A DNA stretch of 64,000 bases, taken from contig CP119310.1 in NCBI GenBank assembly GCA_029203185.1, positions 3,416,001 to 3,480,000 on the forward strand, read 5' to 3'. The translations under genes were made by a program, and so were the position numbers. The stretch is from Candidatus Chryseobacterium colombiense. GTDB taxonomy: Bacteria > Bacteroidota > Bacteroidia > Flavobacteriales > Weeksellaceae. The stretch's first letter is position 1; each line of letters opens with the position of its first letter. Positions 26,404 to 34,914 of this stretch are shown one piece after another. The notes under the pieces were generated by a model. It did no database searches, was not told where the DNA came from, and worked only from the letters and a program-made list of their open reading frames with translations.

Positions 26404-27938
26404 CAACATCAGATATTATAAACATCTATCGAAACAAAGCATTGGTAAATTTTGAGGGAAAAGACTTCCTTGGACAGATTGGGGTAGATTCCAGAATTTT
26501 CCGAGTACTAAATGATGCAGGGATAAGTGTAGGAGTGATTTCTCAACAGGCGATTGAGAACGGAATTTCTGTTTTGGTAGATGAAAATGATGCGGAAGAT
26601 GCAGTACGTGTTCTTACTGAAGAATTTAAAAATGAAAAAGCAAAAGGAGCGGTAAGTAATATCTACAATATCAACAATGTAGCGGTGATCGGATTTGTAT
26701 CTGAAAATTACAATAAAATCCTTTCCGAACTTCAAAGAAACAAGATCTTCCCCTTGCTGTTGAATCAAATCGCATCGGCAGGAAGAGTAAATATAGTGGT
26801 GACGGATAACCAAACGGAGATTACAAAAAATATCATAGAAACGGAGATCTATGGAAAACCGAAAGTGGTACATTTAGCTTTAATCGGGCACGGAAATGTA
26901 GGAGGGACTTTGGTAGAGCAGATCTTAGATTCTTCACATGATATTTTAACTAGAAAAAGATTACAGCTTAAAATCGTTGCCATTGCCAATTCCAAAAAAA
27001 TGGCTTTAAACAAAGGTGGTTTTGGAAGCGACTGGAGACAGAAAGTAAATTATTCCCAAACGGAATCTAGCGTAGAAGGACTCATCAATTATGCGAAAGA
27101 ACACCATCTGGAAAATCTGGTGATGGTAGATAATACGGCCAGTAAAGACTTTGTAAAACATTACGATGTGTTTGTAGATAATGGTTTTGATATTGTTTCC
27201 TCCAATAAAATCTACAATACACTTCCTATCGCAAACTATAGAAGTTTAAGAAAAGCATTGGAGAAAAATAAAAAACAGTACCTGTACGAAACCAATGTTG
27301 GAGCTGGCTTGCCATTAATTGATACGATAAAATTATTACACCTTTCAGGAGAAAATATTACAAGAATTAAAGGCGTTTTCTCAGGAACACTGAGCTATGT
27401 TTTCAATAATTTTTCTTTAAGAAACGATAAATTTTCAACCATTATCAATGAAGCACTGGAGAAAGGGTACACTGAACCGGATCCGAGAGAAGATCTGTCT
27501 GGAAATGATGTAGCGAGAAAACTATTGATTTTGGCAAGAGAATTAGATCTGATCAACGAATTTGAAGATATCAATATTCAAAATTTGGTTCCTGAAAGCC
27601 TGCTTTCAGTTTCAAAATCGGAATTCCTTTCAAGATTGGAAGAACTGGATGAAGAATACCAGAAAATTAAAGATAATCAGGAATCGGGCCATGTGTTGAG
27701 ATACGTTGGAGATTTACACGGAGACTTGCAAAAAGAAAAAGGAGAGCTTGACGTAAAATTGGTTTCTGTGCCTGCAACTTCTGCTTTAGGACAGCTGAAA
27801 GGTTCAGATTCAATCTTCGAAATTTATACCGAAAGCTATGGTGAAAACCCAATTGTCATCATGGGAGCCGGAGCCGGAGCAAAAGTAACGGCAAGAGGAG
27901 TTTTCGGAGACATTTTAAGACTAAGTGAAAAAAAATAA
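26400..27938 (+). CDS. Homoserine dehydrogenase with N-terminal ACT domains (ThrA-like, no kinase)
   Basis: The enzyme reduces aspartate semialdehyde to homoserine. At 512 residues it matches the second half of bifunctional ThrA. Two ACT-type segments (about 13-78 and 93-150) are followed by the NAD(P) loop GHGNVGG (163-169), the catalytic region with SGTLSYVFNNF (about 328-338) and EPDPREDLSGNDVARKLLIL (about 355-374). The aspartate kinase half is missing, and the ATG overlaps the metX stop, so no kinase was lost here by a frameshift. The ACT domains may sense threonine or another amino acid. It supplies homoserine for MetX next door. Confidence 0.9.
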   Translation: MTTSDIINIYRNKALVNFEGKDFLGQIGVDSRIFRVLNDAGISVGVISQQAIENGISVLVDENDAEDAVRVLTEEFKNEKAKGAVSNIYNINNVAVIGFVSENYNKILSELQRNKIFPLLLNQIASAGRVNIVVTDNQTEITKNIIETEIYGKPKVVHLALIGHGNVGGTLVEQILDSSHDILTRKRLQLKIVAIANSKKMALNKGGFGSDWRQKVNYSQTESSVEGLINYAKEHHLENLVMVDNTASKDFVKHYDVFVDNGFDIVSSNKIYNTLPIANYRSLRKALEKNKKQYLYETNVGAGLPLIDTIKLLHLSGENITRIKGVFSGTLSYVFNNFSLRNDKFSTIINEALEKGYTEPDPREDLSGNDVARKLLILARELDLINEFEDINIQNLVPESLLSVSKSEFLSRLEELDEEYQKIKDNQESGHVLRYVGDLHGDLQKEKGELDVKLVSVPATSALGQLKGSDSIFEIYTESYGENPIVIMGAGAGAKVTARGVFGDILRLSEKK

Positions 27939-27988
27939 ATTAATATAACAATTTAATAATGTTGCAGTTGATCAATATTTTTTATCAT

Positions 27989-28017
27989 TGTCATGCTGAG
28001 CTTGTCGAAGCATCTCA
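27989..28017 (+). repeat. Dispersed dyad repeat, copy B (GTCATGCTGAGC type)
   Basis: The core is ATGCT-GA-GCTTGTC-GA-AGCAT, 21 bases, with the same layout as copy A at 18726 and a T/G to C/A pair exchange in both arms. It lies in the 122-base gap between the homoserine dehydrogenase and metZ genes. Confidence 0.7.
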
Positions 28018-28060
28018 TTATTATATTGCTACACTCATCATTACTACAATTTAAAACTTT

Positions 28061-29221
28061 ATGGAAAATTTTGAAACCTTCGCAATAAGAACCCAAACTG
28101 AAAGAACTCAGTTTGACGAACATTCAACACCTTTATATCTTACGTCCAGCTTTATTTTTAAGGATGCGGAAGATATGAGAGCGAGCTTTGCAGAAGAAAA
28201 ACCAAAAAACCTTTACAGCCGGTTTTCAAATCCGAATGTAACGGAATTCACAGATAAAATTGCCAAAATGGAAGGTGCAGAAGCAGGATATGCTTTCGCA
28301 ACTGGAATGGCAGCTATTTATTCAACTTTTGCTACTTTGTTAAATGCAGGAGATCATATTGTAAGCTGCCAGTCGGTTTTTGGTTCGACACACACTTTGT
28401 TCACCAAATATTTCCCAAAATGGAATATCGAAACAACATACTTCAAAGCAGAAGATGCTGAAAACGTAGAAAAATATATTCAGCCGAATACTAAAATTTT
28501 ATATCTGGAAACACCAACCAATCCTGCAATAGAGGTATTGGATTTAGAATTTTTCGGACAGATTGCCAAGAAGCACAATTTAATTTTCATTGTAGATAAC
28601 TGTTTTGCAACTCCTTATTTGCAACAGCCGATCAAATACGGTGCAGATATCGTGGTTCATTCCGCTACAAAATTAATTGACGGACAAGGTCGTGTTTTGG
28701 GTGGAGTAGCAGTGGGAAGAGAAGATTTGATTCGAGAAATTTACCTTTTCGCAAGAAATACAGGACCAGCAATGTCACCTTTCAATGCATGGGTGTTGTC
28801 AAAAAGTTTAGAAATATTAGCAATCCGTGTTGAAAAACATTGCGAAAATGCTTTAAAAGTGGCTGAATTTTTAGAAAGCCATCCGAATGTGGAACTGGTA
28901 AAATATCCTTTCCTTCCTTCTCATCCAAGCTATGAAATTGCTAAAAAGCAAATGAAATTAGGTGGAAACATCGTAGCATTTGAAATCAAAGGAGGAATTG
29001 AAGGCGGAAGAAACTTTTTAGACAACATCAAAATGTGTTCACTCTCCGCAAATCTTGGAGATACAAGAACGATTGTTACGCATCCTGCTTCTACAACGCA
29101 TTCTAAACTGTCAGATGAAGAAAGAAATGAGGTTGGAATTACGGCAGGTTTGGTTCGTTGTTCAGTAGGGTTGGAAAATGTGGATGATATTATTGCGGAT
29201 TTGAAGCAGGCGCTTGGATAA
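28061..29221 (+). CDS. metZ: O-acyl-homoserine sulfhydrylase / trans-sulfuration PLP enzyme
   Basis: The 386-residue protein is a Cys/Met-metabolism PLP enzyme. Lys204 in HSATKLIDGQGR is the PLP-binding lysine; SRFSNPNV (53-60) and ATGMAAI (80-86) hold the phosphate. In this context it converts the MetX product to homocysteine directly with sulfide, as MetZ or MetY do. A cystathionine gamma-synthase role is possible, but no cystathionine beta-lyase gene is nearby. It lies between two repeat elements in the operon. Confidence 0.88.
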   Translation: MENFETFAIRTQTERTQFDEHSTPLYLTSSFIFKDAEDMRASFAEEKPKNLYSRFSNPNVTEFTDKIAKMEGAEAGYAFATGMAAIYSTFATLLNAGDHIVSCQSVFGSTHTLFTKYFPKWNIETTYFKAEDAENVEKYIQPNTKILYLETPTNPAIEVLDLEFFGQIAKKHNLIFIVDNCFATPYLQQPIKYGADIVVHSATKLIDGQGRVLGGVAVGREDLIREIYLFARNTGPAMSPFNAWVLSKSLEILAIRVEKHCENALKVAEFLESHPNVELVKYPFLPSHPSYEIAKKQMKLGGNIVAFEIKGGIEGGRNFLDNIKMCSLSANLGDTRTIVTHPASTTHSKLSDEERNEVGITAGLVRCSVGLENVDDIIADLKQALG

Positions 29222-29230
29222 TTCAATAGG

Positions 29231-29280
29231 AGCGGGCTTTAGCCCGTTTTAAAATAATAAAATACAAAATGGCTTTAGCC
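29231..29280 (+). repeat. Double-hairpin repeat (GGCTTTAGCC type)
   Basis: CGGGCTTTAGCCCG (29233-29246) and GGCTTTAGCC (29271-29280) are two perfect hairpins with the same TTTA-containing centre, 24 bases apart. The element sits ten bases before the start of the metH N-terminal gene. This GGCTTTAGCC type recurs between genes in other Bacteroidota genomes (from memory). Confidence 0.65.
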
Positions 29281-29290
29281 GAAACATACA

Positions 29291-30301
29291 ATGAAAAATT
29301 CAGAACAACTATACAAAGCATTATCCGAGAGAATTTTAATTCTCGACGGAGCCATGGGAACCATGCTTCAGCGATATAAATTCGAGGAAGAAGATTATCG
29401 TGGTGAACGTTTCAAAGATTGGGAACATCCGGTAAAAGGAAACAATGATTTGTTGTCATTAACGCAGCCTCAGGCGATTGAAGAGGTTCACAGAAAATAC
29501 TTGGAAGCAGGAGCAGATATTCTTGAAACCAATACCTTTTCAGGAACAACGATTGCGATGGCAGATTACCACATGGAAGATTTAGTGTATGAATTGAACT
29601 ATGAATCTGCAAAAATTGCGAGAAAAGTTTGTGATGAATTCACATTGCAAAATCCTGATAAACCAAGATTTGTAGCAGGTTCTATTGGTCCGACTAACAG
29701 AACAGCAAGCTTAAGTCCGGATGTAAACGATCCGGGTTACAGAGCCATTACATTTGAAGAACTGAGAGTGGCTTACAAACAGCAATGTGAAGCTTTATTA
29801 GATGGCGGATCAGATATTCTTTTAGTAGAAACCATTTTTGATACCTTAAATGCAAAAGCAGCATTGTTTGCGATTGATGAAATTCAGGACGAAAGAGGAA
29901 TCAAAATTCCAATCATGGTTTCAGGAACCATTACCGATGCTTCAGGAAGAACATTGAGCGGACAAACCGCAGAAGCATTTTTAATCTCTGTTTCCCATTT
30001 GAATTTATTAAGCGTCGGTTTCAACTGCGCTTTGGGAGCAAACCAACTGACACCTTATTTGGAAACGTTGGCTCACAATTCAGAATTCAATGTTTCAGCA
30101 TATCCGAATGCAGGTCTTCCCAATGCTTTCGGGAAATATGACGAAACGCCGGAAGATATGGCAGGTCAGATTAAAGAATATGTAGAAAAAGGACTTATTA
30201 ATATTATTGGAGGTTGTTGCGGAACGACACCGGATCATATTAAAGCAATTGCAGATTTGGTCGAAAAATACGAACCGAGGAAGGTTAGTGTAACAATATA
30301 A
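29291..30301 (+). CDS. Homocysteine S-methyltransferase subunit of split methionine synthase
   Basis: The 336-residue protein equals the N-terminal homocysteine-binding barrel of cobalamin-dependent MetH. DGAMGTML (19-26) is the family start. The zinc ligands are the Cys in SVGFNCALG (about 240-248) and the CysCys in GGCCGTTPDH (about 308-317). The domain ends with a stop, and the folate, cobalamin and activation domains are on the next gene, 99 bases on. The pair should assemble to make methionine from homocysteine. Confidence 0.92.
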   Translation: MKNSEQLYKALSERILILDGAMGTMLQRYKFEEEDYRGERFKDWEHPVKGNNDLLSLTQPQAIEEVHRKYLEAGADILETNTFSGTTIAMADYHMEDLVYELNYESAKIARKVCDEFTLQNPDKPRFVAGSIGPTNRTASLSPDVNDPGYRAITFEELRVAYKQQCEALLDGGSDILLVETIFDTLNAKAALFAIDEIQDERGIKIPIMVSGTITDASGRTLSGQTAEAFLISVSHLNLLSVGFNCALGANQLTPYLETLAHNSEFNVSAYPNAGLPNAFGKYDETPEDMAGQIKEYVEKGLINIIGGCCGTTPDHIKAIADLVEKYEPRKVSVTI

Positions 30302-30346
30302 TAATTTATCAAGGTAACAATCTTTTTAAAGAATCTATTGGTAAAC

Positions 30347-30391
30347 TGCTACATTAATACACTGTTACACTGTTACATTGATACATTGGTA
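30347..30391 (+). repeat. Degenerate short tandem repeat (GTTACA/GATACA)
   Basis: Five imperfect copies of an 8-10 base unit, ctgctacat / atacact / gttacact / gttacatt / gatacatt, fill the spacer between the two methionine synthase genes. No terminator or promoter box is visible in the spacer. Confidence 0.5.
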
Positions 30392-30400
30392 AATTAAACT

Positions 30401-33067
30401 ATGAAATATTTAAGATTATCGGGGCTCGAGCCTTTGATTATTACGCCGGAAAGTAATTTCATCAATGTTGGTGAAAGAACGAATGTTGCCGGTTCAAAGA
30501 AATTTTTAAGGTTAATAAAAGAAGAAAAATTTGCGGAAGCACTGGATATTGCACGCCATCAGGTTGAAGGCGGTGCGCAGATCCTTGATGTCAATTTCGA
30601 TGATGGATTGATTGATGGAAAAGCTTCTATGATTAAATTTTTAAATTTAATTGCTTCCGAACCGGACATCGCAAGAATCCCGATCATGGTCGATTCTTCA
30701 AAATGGGAAATACTGGAAGCTGGATTGCAGGTTGCCCAGGGAAAATGTGTAGTGAATTCTATCAGCTTAAAAGGCGGTGAAGAAGAATTTATCAAACAGG
30801 CAAAAGCAATCAAAAGATATGGAGCTGCAGTGATTGTTATGGCATTTGATGAGTTGGGACAAGCCGATACCTATGACCGTAGAATTGAGATTTCAAAACG
30901 TTCCTATGATATTTTAGTTAATCAACTGAACTTCCCTGCAGAAGATATTATTTTTGATTTAAATATTTTTCCGGTTGCAACGGGAATGGATGAACACCGA
31001 AGAAATGCAATCGACTTCATTGAAGCGACGAGATGGGTTCGCCAAAATTTGCCTTATGCATCTGTAAGTGGAGGAGTATCCAATGTTTCGTTTTCATTTC
31101 GTGGAAATGATACGGTGAGAGAAGCGATGCATTCAGTCTTCTTATATCACGCAATTCAGGCGGGAATGAATATGGGAATCGTAAATCCTGCGATGTTGGA
31201 GGTTTATGATGAAATTAATAAAGAACTTCTTGAACTTGTTGAAGATGTAATTCTTGATAAAAGAGAAGATGCAACAGAGCGACTTCTTGATTATTCTGAA
31301 AAGCATAAATCGGTCAAAAAAGAAAAAGTAGAAGATCTGGAATGGAGAACAAAACCATTACAGGATAGAATTACTCATGCTTTGGTAAAGGGAATCGATC
31401 GTTTTATCGAAGAAGATGTTGAAGAAGCAAGACAGCAGGCTGCAAAACCACTTCACGTTATTGAAATTAATTTAATGACCGGAATGGGCGTTGTGGGTGA
31501 TTTATTCGGAAGCGGGAAAATGTTCTTGCCACAAGTTGTAAAATCGGCAAGGGTAATGAAAAAAGCGGTGGCTTACTTACAGCCATTTATTGAAGCTGAA
31601 AAGGACGGTTCAAAGCCAGCCAATGGAAAAATTCTGATGGCAACTGTAAAAGGCGATGTTCATGACATTGGTAAAAATATTGTGAGTGTAGTTTTAGGTT
31701 GTAACAACTACGAAATCGTTGATTTGGGAGTGATGGTTCCTGCTGAAAAAATCATTCAGACGGCGATTGAAGAAAAAGTGGATGTTATTGGTCTTAGCGG
31801 ATTAATTACTCCGAGCTTAGACGAAATGGTTTATATCGCTTCAGAATTAGAAAGGCAGAATTTAGATTTTCCTTTATTAATAGGAGGTGCAACAACTTCA
31901 AAGGCGCACACTGCTGTGAAAATCGATTTAAAATATAAAAATGCAGTTGTTCACGTCAATGATGCTTCCAGAGCGGTAAATGTGGTAAGTTCATTATTAG
32001 GTGACAGAAATAAAGAATATGTTGAGGATTTAAAAAATGACTATTCGGAATTCAGAGAAAAGTTTCTCAACAGACAGGTGGAAAAAGACTATGTTTCTAT
32101 TGAAGAAGCCAGACAGAATAAATTTAAAATCGACTGGGAAAATGAAGAAATCTTTACACCCAATCAATTAGGAATTACCGTTGTTGAAAATCAGGATTTA
32201 AGAGAATTATTGCCTTTCATCGACTGGTCACCGTTTTTCAGAAGCTGGGATCTGCATGGAAAATATCCGAATATTTTAGAGGATGAGGTTGTAGGAACTC
32301 AGGCAAAGGAATTATTCAAAGATGCGCAGGTTATTTTAAAGCGAATTCTAGACGAAAAATTATTAACGGCAAAAGCTATTTTTGGAATTTTTAAAGCCAA
32401 TTCTACTGAAAACGATGATATTTTAATCTTCGATGAAAATAATGAACAACAAGTGAAATTCTTAACGTTAAGACAACAGGCTCAACGTTCTAAAGGCAAA
32501 GATTATCTGGCTTTAAGTGATTTTATTGCTCCGCAAAGTTCAGGAAAGACTGATTATATGGGAGCTTTTTGCGTAACAACAGGTTTCGGAACCGATGAAT
32601 TGGCAGAAGAATATGAAAAAGCGAATGATGATTATAATGCAATTATGGTAAAAGCTTTGGCAGACCGGTTTGCAGAAGCGTATGCAGAATTTTTACATAA
32701 AAAAGTAAGAACGGAATATTGGGGTTACGCTAATCAGGAAAACTTAACTAATGAAGAATTGATTGCCGAAAAATATAAAGGAATCCGTCCTGCTCCAGGT
32801 TATCCAGCTTGTCCTGATCACTTGGAAAAACATGCGATCTGGAATCTTTTGAAAGTTGAAGAAAATATCGGCGTGTATTTAACAGAAAGTTTAGCGATGT
32901 TTCCAACGGCTTCGGTTTCTGGGTATTATTTCGGAAGTCCGCACGCTAAATATTTTGGTTTAGGAAAAATTGCAGAAGACCAGTTGAAAGATTATGCAGA
33001 GAGAAAAGGAATTTCTTTACAGGAAGCGAAGAAATGGCTGTCACCTAATTTAGCAGATGGAATTTAA
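30401..33067 (+). CDS. metH: Methionine synthase, folate/cobalamin/activation subunit
   Basis: The 888-residue protein begins with the pterin-binding domain (FINVGERTNVAGSKKF, about 20-35). A cobalamin cap and binding domain follows, where DVHDIG (419-424) provides the cobalt-ligating His421 and GLSGLITPS and LIGGATTS complete the B12 pocket. The SAM-binding reactivation domain (about 560-888) has RPAPGYPACPDH. It lacks the homocysteine domain, which is the preceding gene. Together the two give one complete MetH. Confidence 0.94.
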   Translation: MKYLRLSGLEPLIITPESNFINVGERTNVAGSKKFLRLIKEEKFAEALDIARHQVEGGAQILDVNFDDGLIDGKASMIKFLNLIASEPDIARIPIMVDSSKWEILEAGLQVAQGKCVVNSISLKGGEEEFIKQAKAIKRYGAAVIVMAFDELGQADTYDRRIEISKRSYDILVNQLNFPAEDIIFDLNIFPVATGMDEHRRNAIDFIEATRWVRQNLPYASVSGGVSNVSFSFRGNDTVREAMHSVFLYHAIQAGMNMGIVNPAMLEVYDEINKELLELVEDVILDKREDATERLLDYSEKHKSVKKEKVEDLEWRTKPLQDRITHALVKGIDRFIEEDVEEARQQAAKPLHVIEINLMTGMGVVGDLFGSGKMFLPQVVKSARVMKKAVAYLQPFIEAEKDGSKPANGKILMATVKGDVHDIGKNIVSVVLGCNNYEIVDLGVMVPAEKIIQTAIEEKVDVIGLSGLITPSLDEMVYIASELERQNLDFPLLIGGATTSKAHTAVKIDLKYKNAVVHVNDASRAVNVVSSLLGDRNKEYVEDLKNDYSEFREKFLNRQVEKDYVSIEEARQNKFKIDWENEEIFTPNQLGITVVENQDLRELLPFIDWSPFFRSWDLHGKYPNILEDEVVGTQAKELFKDAQVILKRILDEKLLTAKAIFGIFKANSTENDDILIFDENNEQQVKFLTLRQQAQRSKGKDYLALSDFIAPQSSGKTDYMGAFCVTTGFGTDELAEEYEKANDDYNAIMVKALADRFAEAYAEFLHKKVRTEYWGYANQENLTNEELIAEKYKGIRPAPGYPACPDHLEKHAIWNLLKVEENIGVYLTESLAMFPTASVSGYYFGSPHAKYFGLGKIAEDQLKDYAERKGISLQEAKKWLSPNLADGI

Positions 33068-33119
33068 ATACGGAATTATAATAACTAAAATATATAAAGA
33101 ATATATTAATAATATTTAA

Positions 33120-34079
33120 ATGAAAATTACCGACCATATAAAAAATGCCAATGGCAAAACACTTTTTTCTCTAGAAGTTGTTCCACCCCAAAAAGGAATT
33201 GGAATTGAAGACCTATATAGGAATATTGACCCTTTGATGGAATTTAAACCACCATTTATCGATGTGACAACTTCCCGAGAAGAATATATTTACATTGACA
33301 AAGGAAATGGTTTGATGGAACGCCGTATTACAAGAATGCGTCCCGGAACATTAGGAATTTGTGCGGCTATTCAGCATAAATACAATGTGGATACGGTTCC
33401 TCATTTGCTGTGTGGAGGTTTTACAAAGGAAGAAACAGAATATCTTTTGGTAGACTGTATGTACCTTGGAATTGATAATGTAATGGCTTTAAGAGGTGAT
33501 GCGATGAAAGGACATCAGTATTTTGAACCTACCAATGGGGGACATGCAAGTGCAATGGATTTAGTGCATCAGATTAATGATTTGGGAAGAGGAAAATACC
33601 TGCACAATCAGGATGAAATTTGTGATGAACATAATAAATTCTGCATCGGAGTTGCGGGCTATCCGGAGAAACATATGGAAGCGCCTTCTATGAATTATGA
33701 TCTGAAATGGCTGAAACAAAAAGTGGATGCAGGAGCAGATTATATTGTAACCCAAATGTTCTTTGACAACAAGAAATACATTGAGTTTGTAACAAAAGCG
33801 CGAGAAATGGGAATTACAGTTCCTATTATTCCTGGAATTAAACCAATCGCGACAAAAAAACATTTGAAAATCCTCCCTCAGATTTTTAAAATTGATTTAC
33901 CGGAAGAATTAATCAATGAGGTTGAAAATGCCAAAAATAATGAAGCGGTGAAGCAGATCGGGATTGAATGGGCAATCAATCAGTGTAAAGAATTGCTGGA
34001 TTTTGGAGTTCCTGTGTTACATTTTTACTCAATGGGGAAAAGTGATAACATAAAAAGAGTTGCTGGAGAATTGTTTTAA
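33120..34079 (+). CDS. metF: 5,10-methylenetetrahydrofolate reductase
   Basis: MetF makes 5-methyl-tetrahydrofolate, the methyl donor for MetH, using FAD. The 319-residue barrel has SLEVVPPQKG near the N-terminus (FEFFPPK-like), DVTTSREE, NVMALRGD (the FAD contact, about 120-127) and IVTQMFFDNKKY (about 205-216). It is the last gene of the methionine unit, 52 bases after metH. A perfect 23-base stem that overlaps its stop codon ends the operon. Confidence 0.95.
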   Translation: MKITDHIKNANGKTLFSLEVVPPQKGIGIEDLYRNIDPLMEFKPPFIDVTTSREEYIYIDKGNGLMERRITRMRPGTLGICAAIQHKYNVDTVPHLLCGGFTKEETEYLLVDCMYLGIDNVMALRGDAMKGHQYFEPTNGGHASAMDLVHQINDLGRGKYLHNQDEICDEHNKFCIGVAGYPEKHMEAPSMNYDLKWLKQKVDAGADYIVTQMFFDNKKYIEFVTKAREMGITVPIIPGIKPIATKKHLKILPQIFKIDLPEELINEVENAKNNEAVKQIGIEWAINQCKELLDFGVPVLHFYSMGKSDNIKRVAGELF

Positions 34080-34126
34080 AACTAAAATAAATGCCTTGTA
34101 ATTTACAAGGCATTTATTTTAGTTTT
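34078..34126. terminator. Perfect 23-bp bidirectional terminator
   Basis: The arms 34078-34100 and 34104-34126 are exact reverse complements around a three-base loop. The stem contains part of the metF stop codon on one side and the stop of the convergent gene on the other. Confidence 0.85.
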
Positions 34127-34802
34127 GATTTAAAAAAGTAACTAGTTTTTTTAAATCTTCTTCTTTATTGAACTTTATCTTGTTTTCTTTAAAAAAACTA
34201 CCTAAGGCATCTTTTTTATCAGAAAATTGTGCTAAAATTTCTTTTTGATTTTTAGGATTTTTAATGTATGAATCATTGATACTGATGTAATAAACAGGAT
34301 CAGATTGTTTGAAATAGGCTGGCTTTTCACTTGTATAGCTATTGGAAGCCGGTTCTGCATCAATAAATTTCGTTTCCTGTTTTTTATAAAGAGAGTATTT
34401 ACCTTTTACAATTTCAAAAAAATATCCACTCAAATCATCCTTTGTATCTAGAAGTACTAATGTTTGTTTGGGAGAAATAATTTCTATTCTTGAAAATTGT
34501 GTTTCTTCCGGGAGGATCATTACTTTGTTATCTCTTTGAAACTCTATTTGATCAGTATAGCTATTATATCTTACAGGTGTTTTTTCATAATTATCCGCAA
34601 TTTTTGCACTTAAAAAGTTAACATTTGAATATGGAGAGCCTGTAACGTCCTCATATGTCAAGTCTTTTCCTGTTTTTGATCTTATTCTATTTGAAAAAGT
34701 GCTGCCGTCAGCAAAATCTCCTCTACTTAAAACTAATCCAGCATCTTGAGCAAATGTATAACAAGAAGCAGATAAAAGTATACTAAAAAATATTTTTTTC
34801 AT
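34119..34802 (-). CDS. Secreted hypothetical protein
   Basis: I do not recognise this 227-residue protein. It has a signal peptide ending in CYTFAQ (residue 19) and should be exported. The body is polar with alternating strands (KVMILPEETQFSRIEII, QTLVLLDTKDDLSGYFFEI) and a Lys-rich helical end. A TAAATTTG -7 box (34828-34821) lies 19 bases upstream of the ATG. It is monocistronic. Confidence 0.75.
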   Translation of the reverse strand: MKKIFFSILLSASCYTFAQDAGLVLSRGDFADGSTFSNRIRSKTGKDLTYEDVTGSPYSNVNFLSAKIADNYEKTPVRYNSYTDQIEFQRDNKVMILPEETQFSRIEIISPKQTLVLLDTKDDLSGYFFEIVKGKYSLYKKQETKFIDAEPASNSYTSEKPAYFKQSDPVYYISINDSYIKNPKNQKEILAQFSDKKDALGSFFKENKIKFNKEEDLKKLVTFLNQN

Positions 34803-34820
34803 TTTTTTAATTTAATATAA

Positions 34821-34828
34821 CAAATTTA
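34821..34828 (-). promoter_or_regulatory. -7 box of the secreted hypothetical gene
   Basis: The minus strand reads TAAATTTG, matching TAnnTTTG, 19 bases before the start codon. Confidence 0.45.
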
Positions 34829-34914
34829 CAAATTAAAATCAATTATTATAAGTTTATTTGGGTTTAACATATTTTTATTGTAGCGCTTGTGAAATCTTAT
34901 ATTACTAATTTTTT

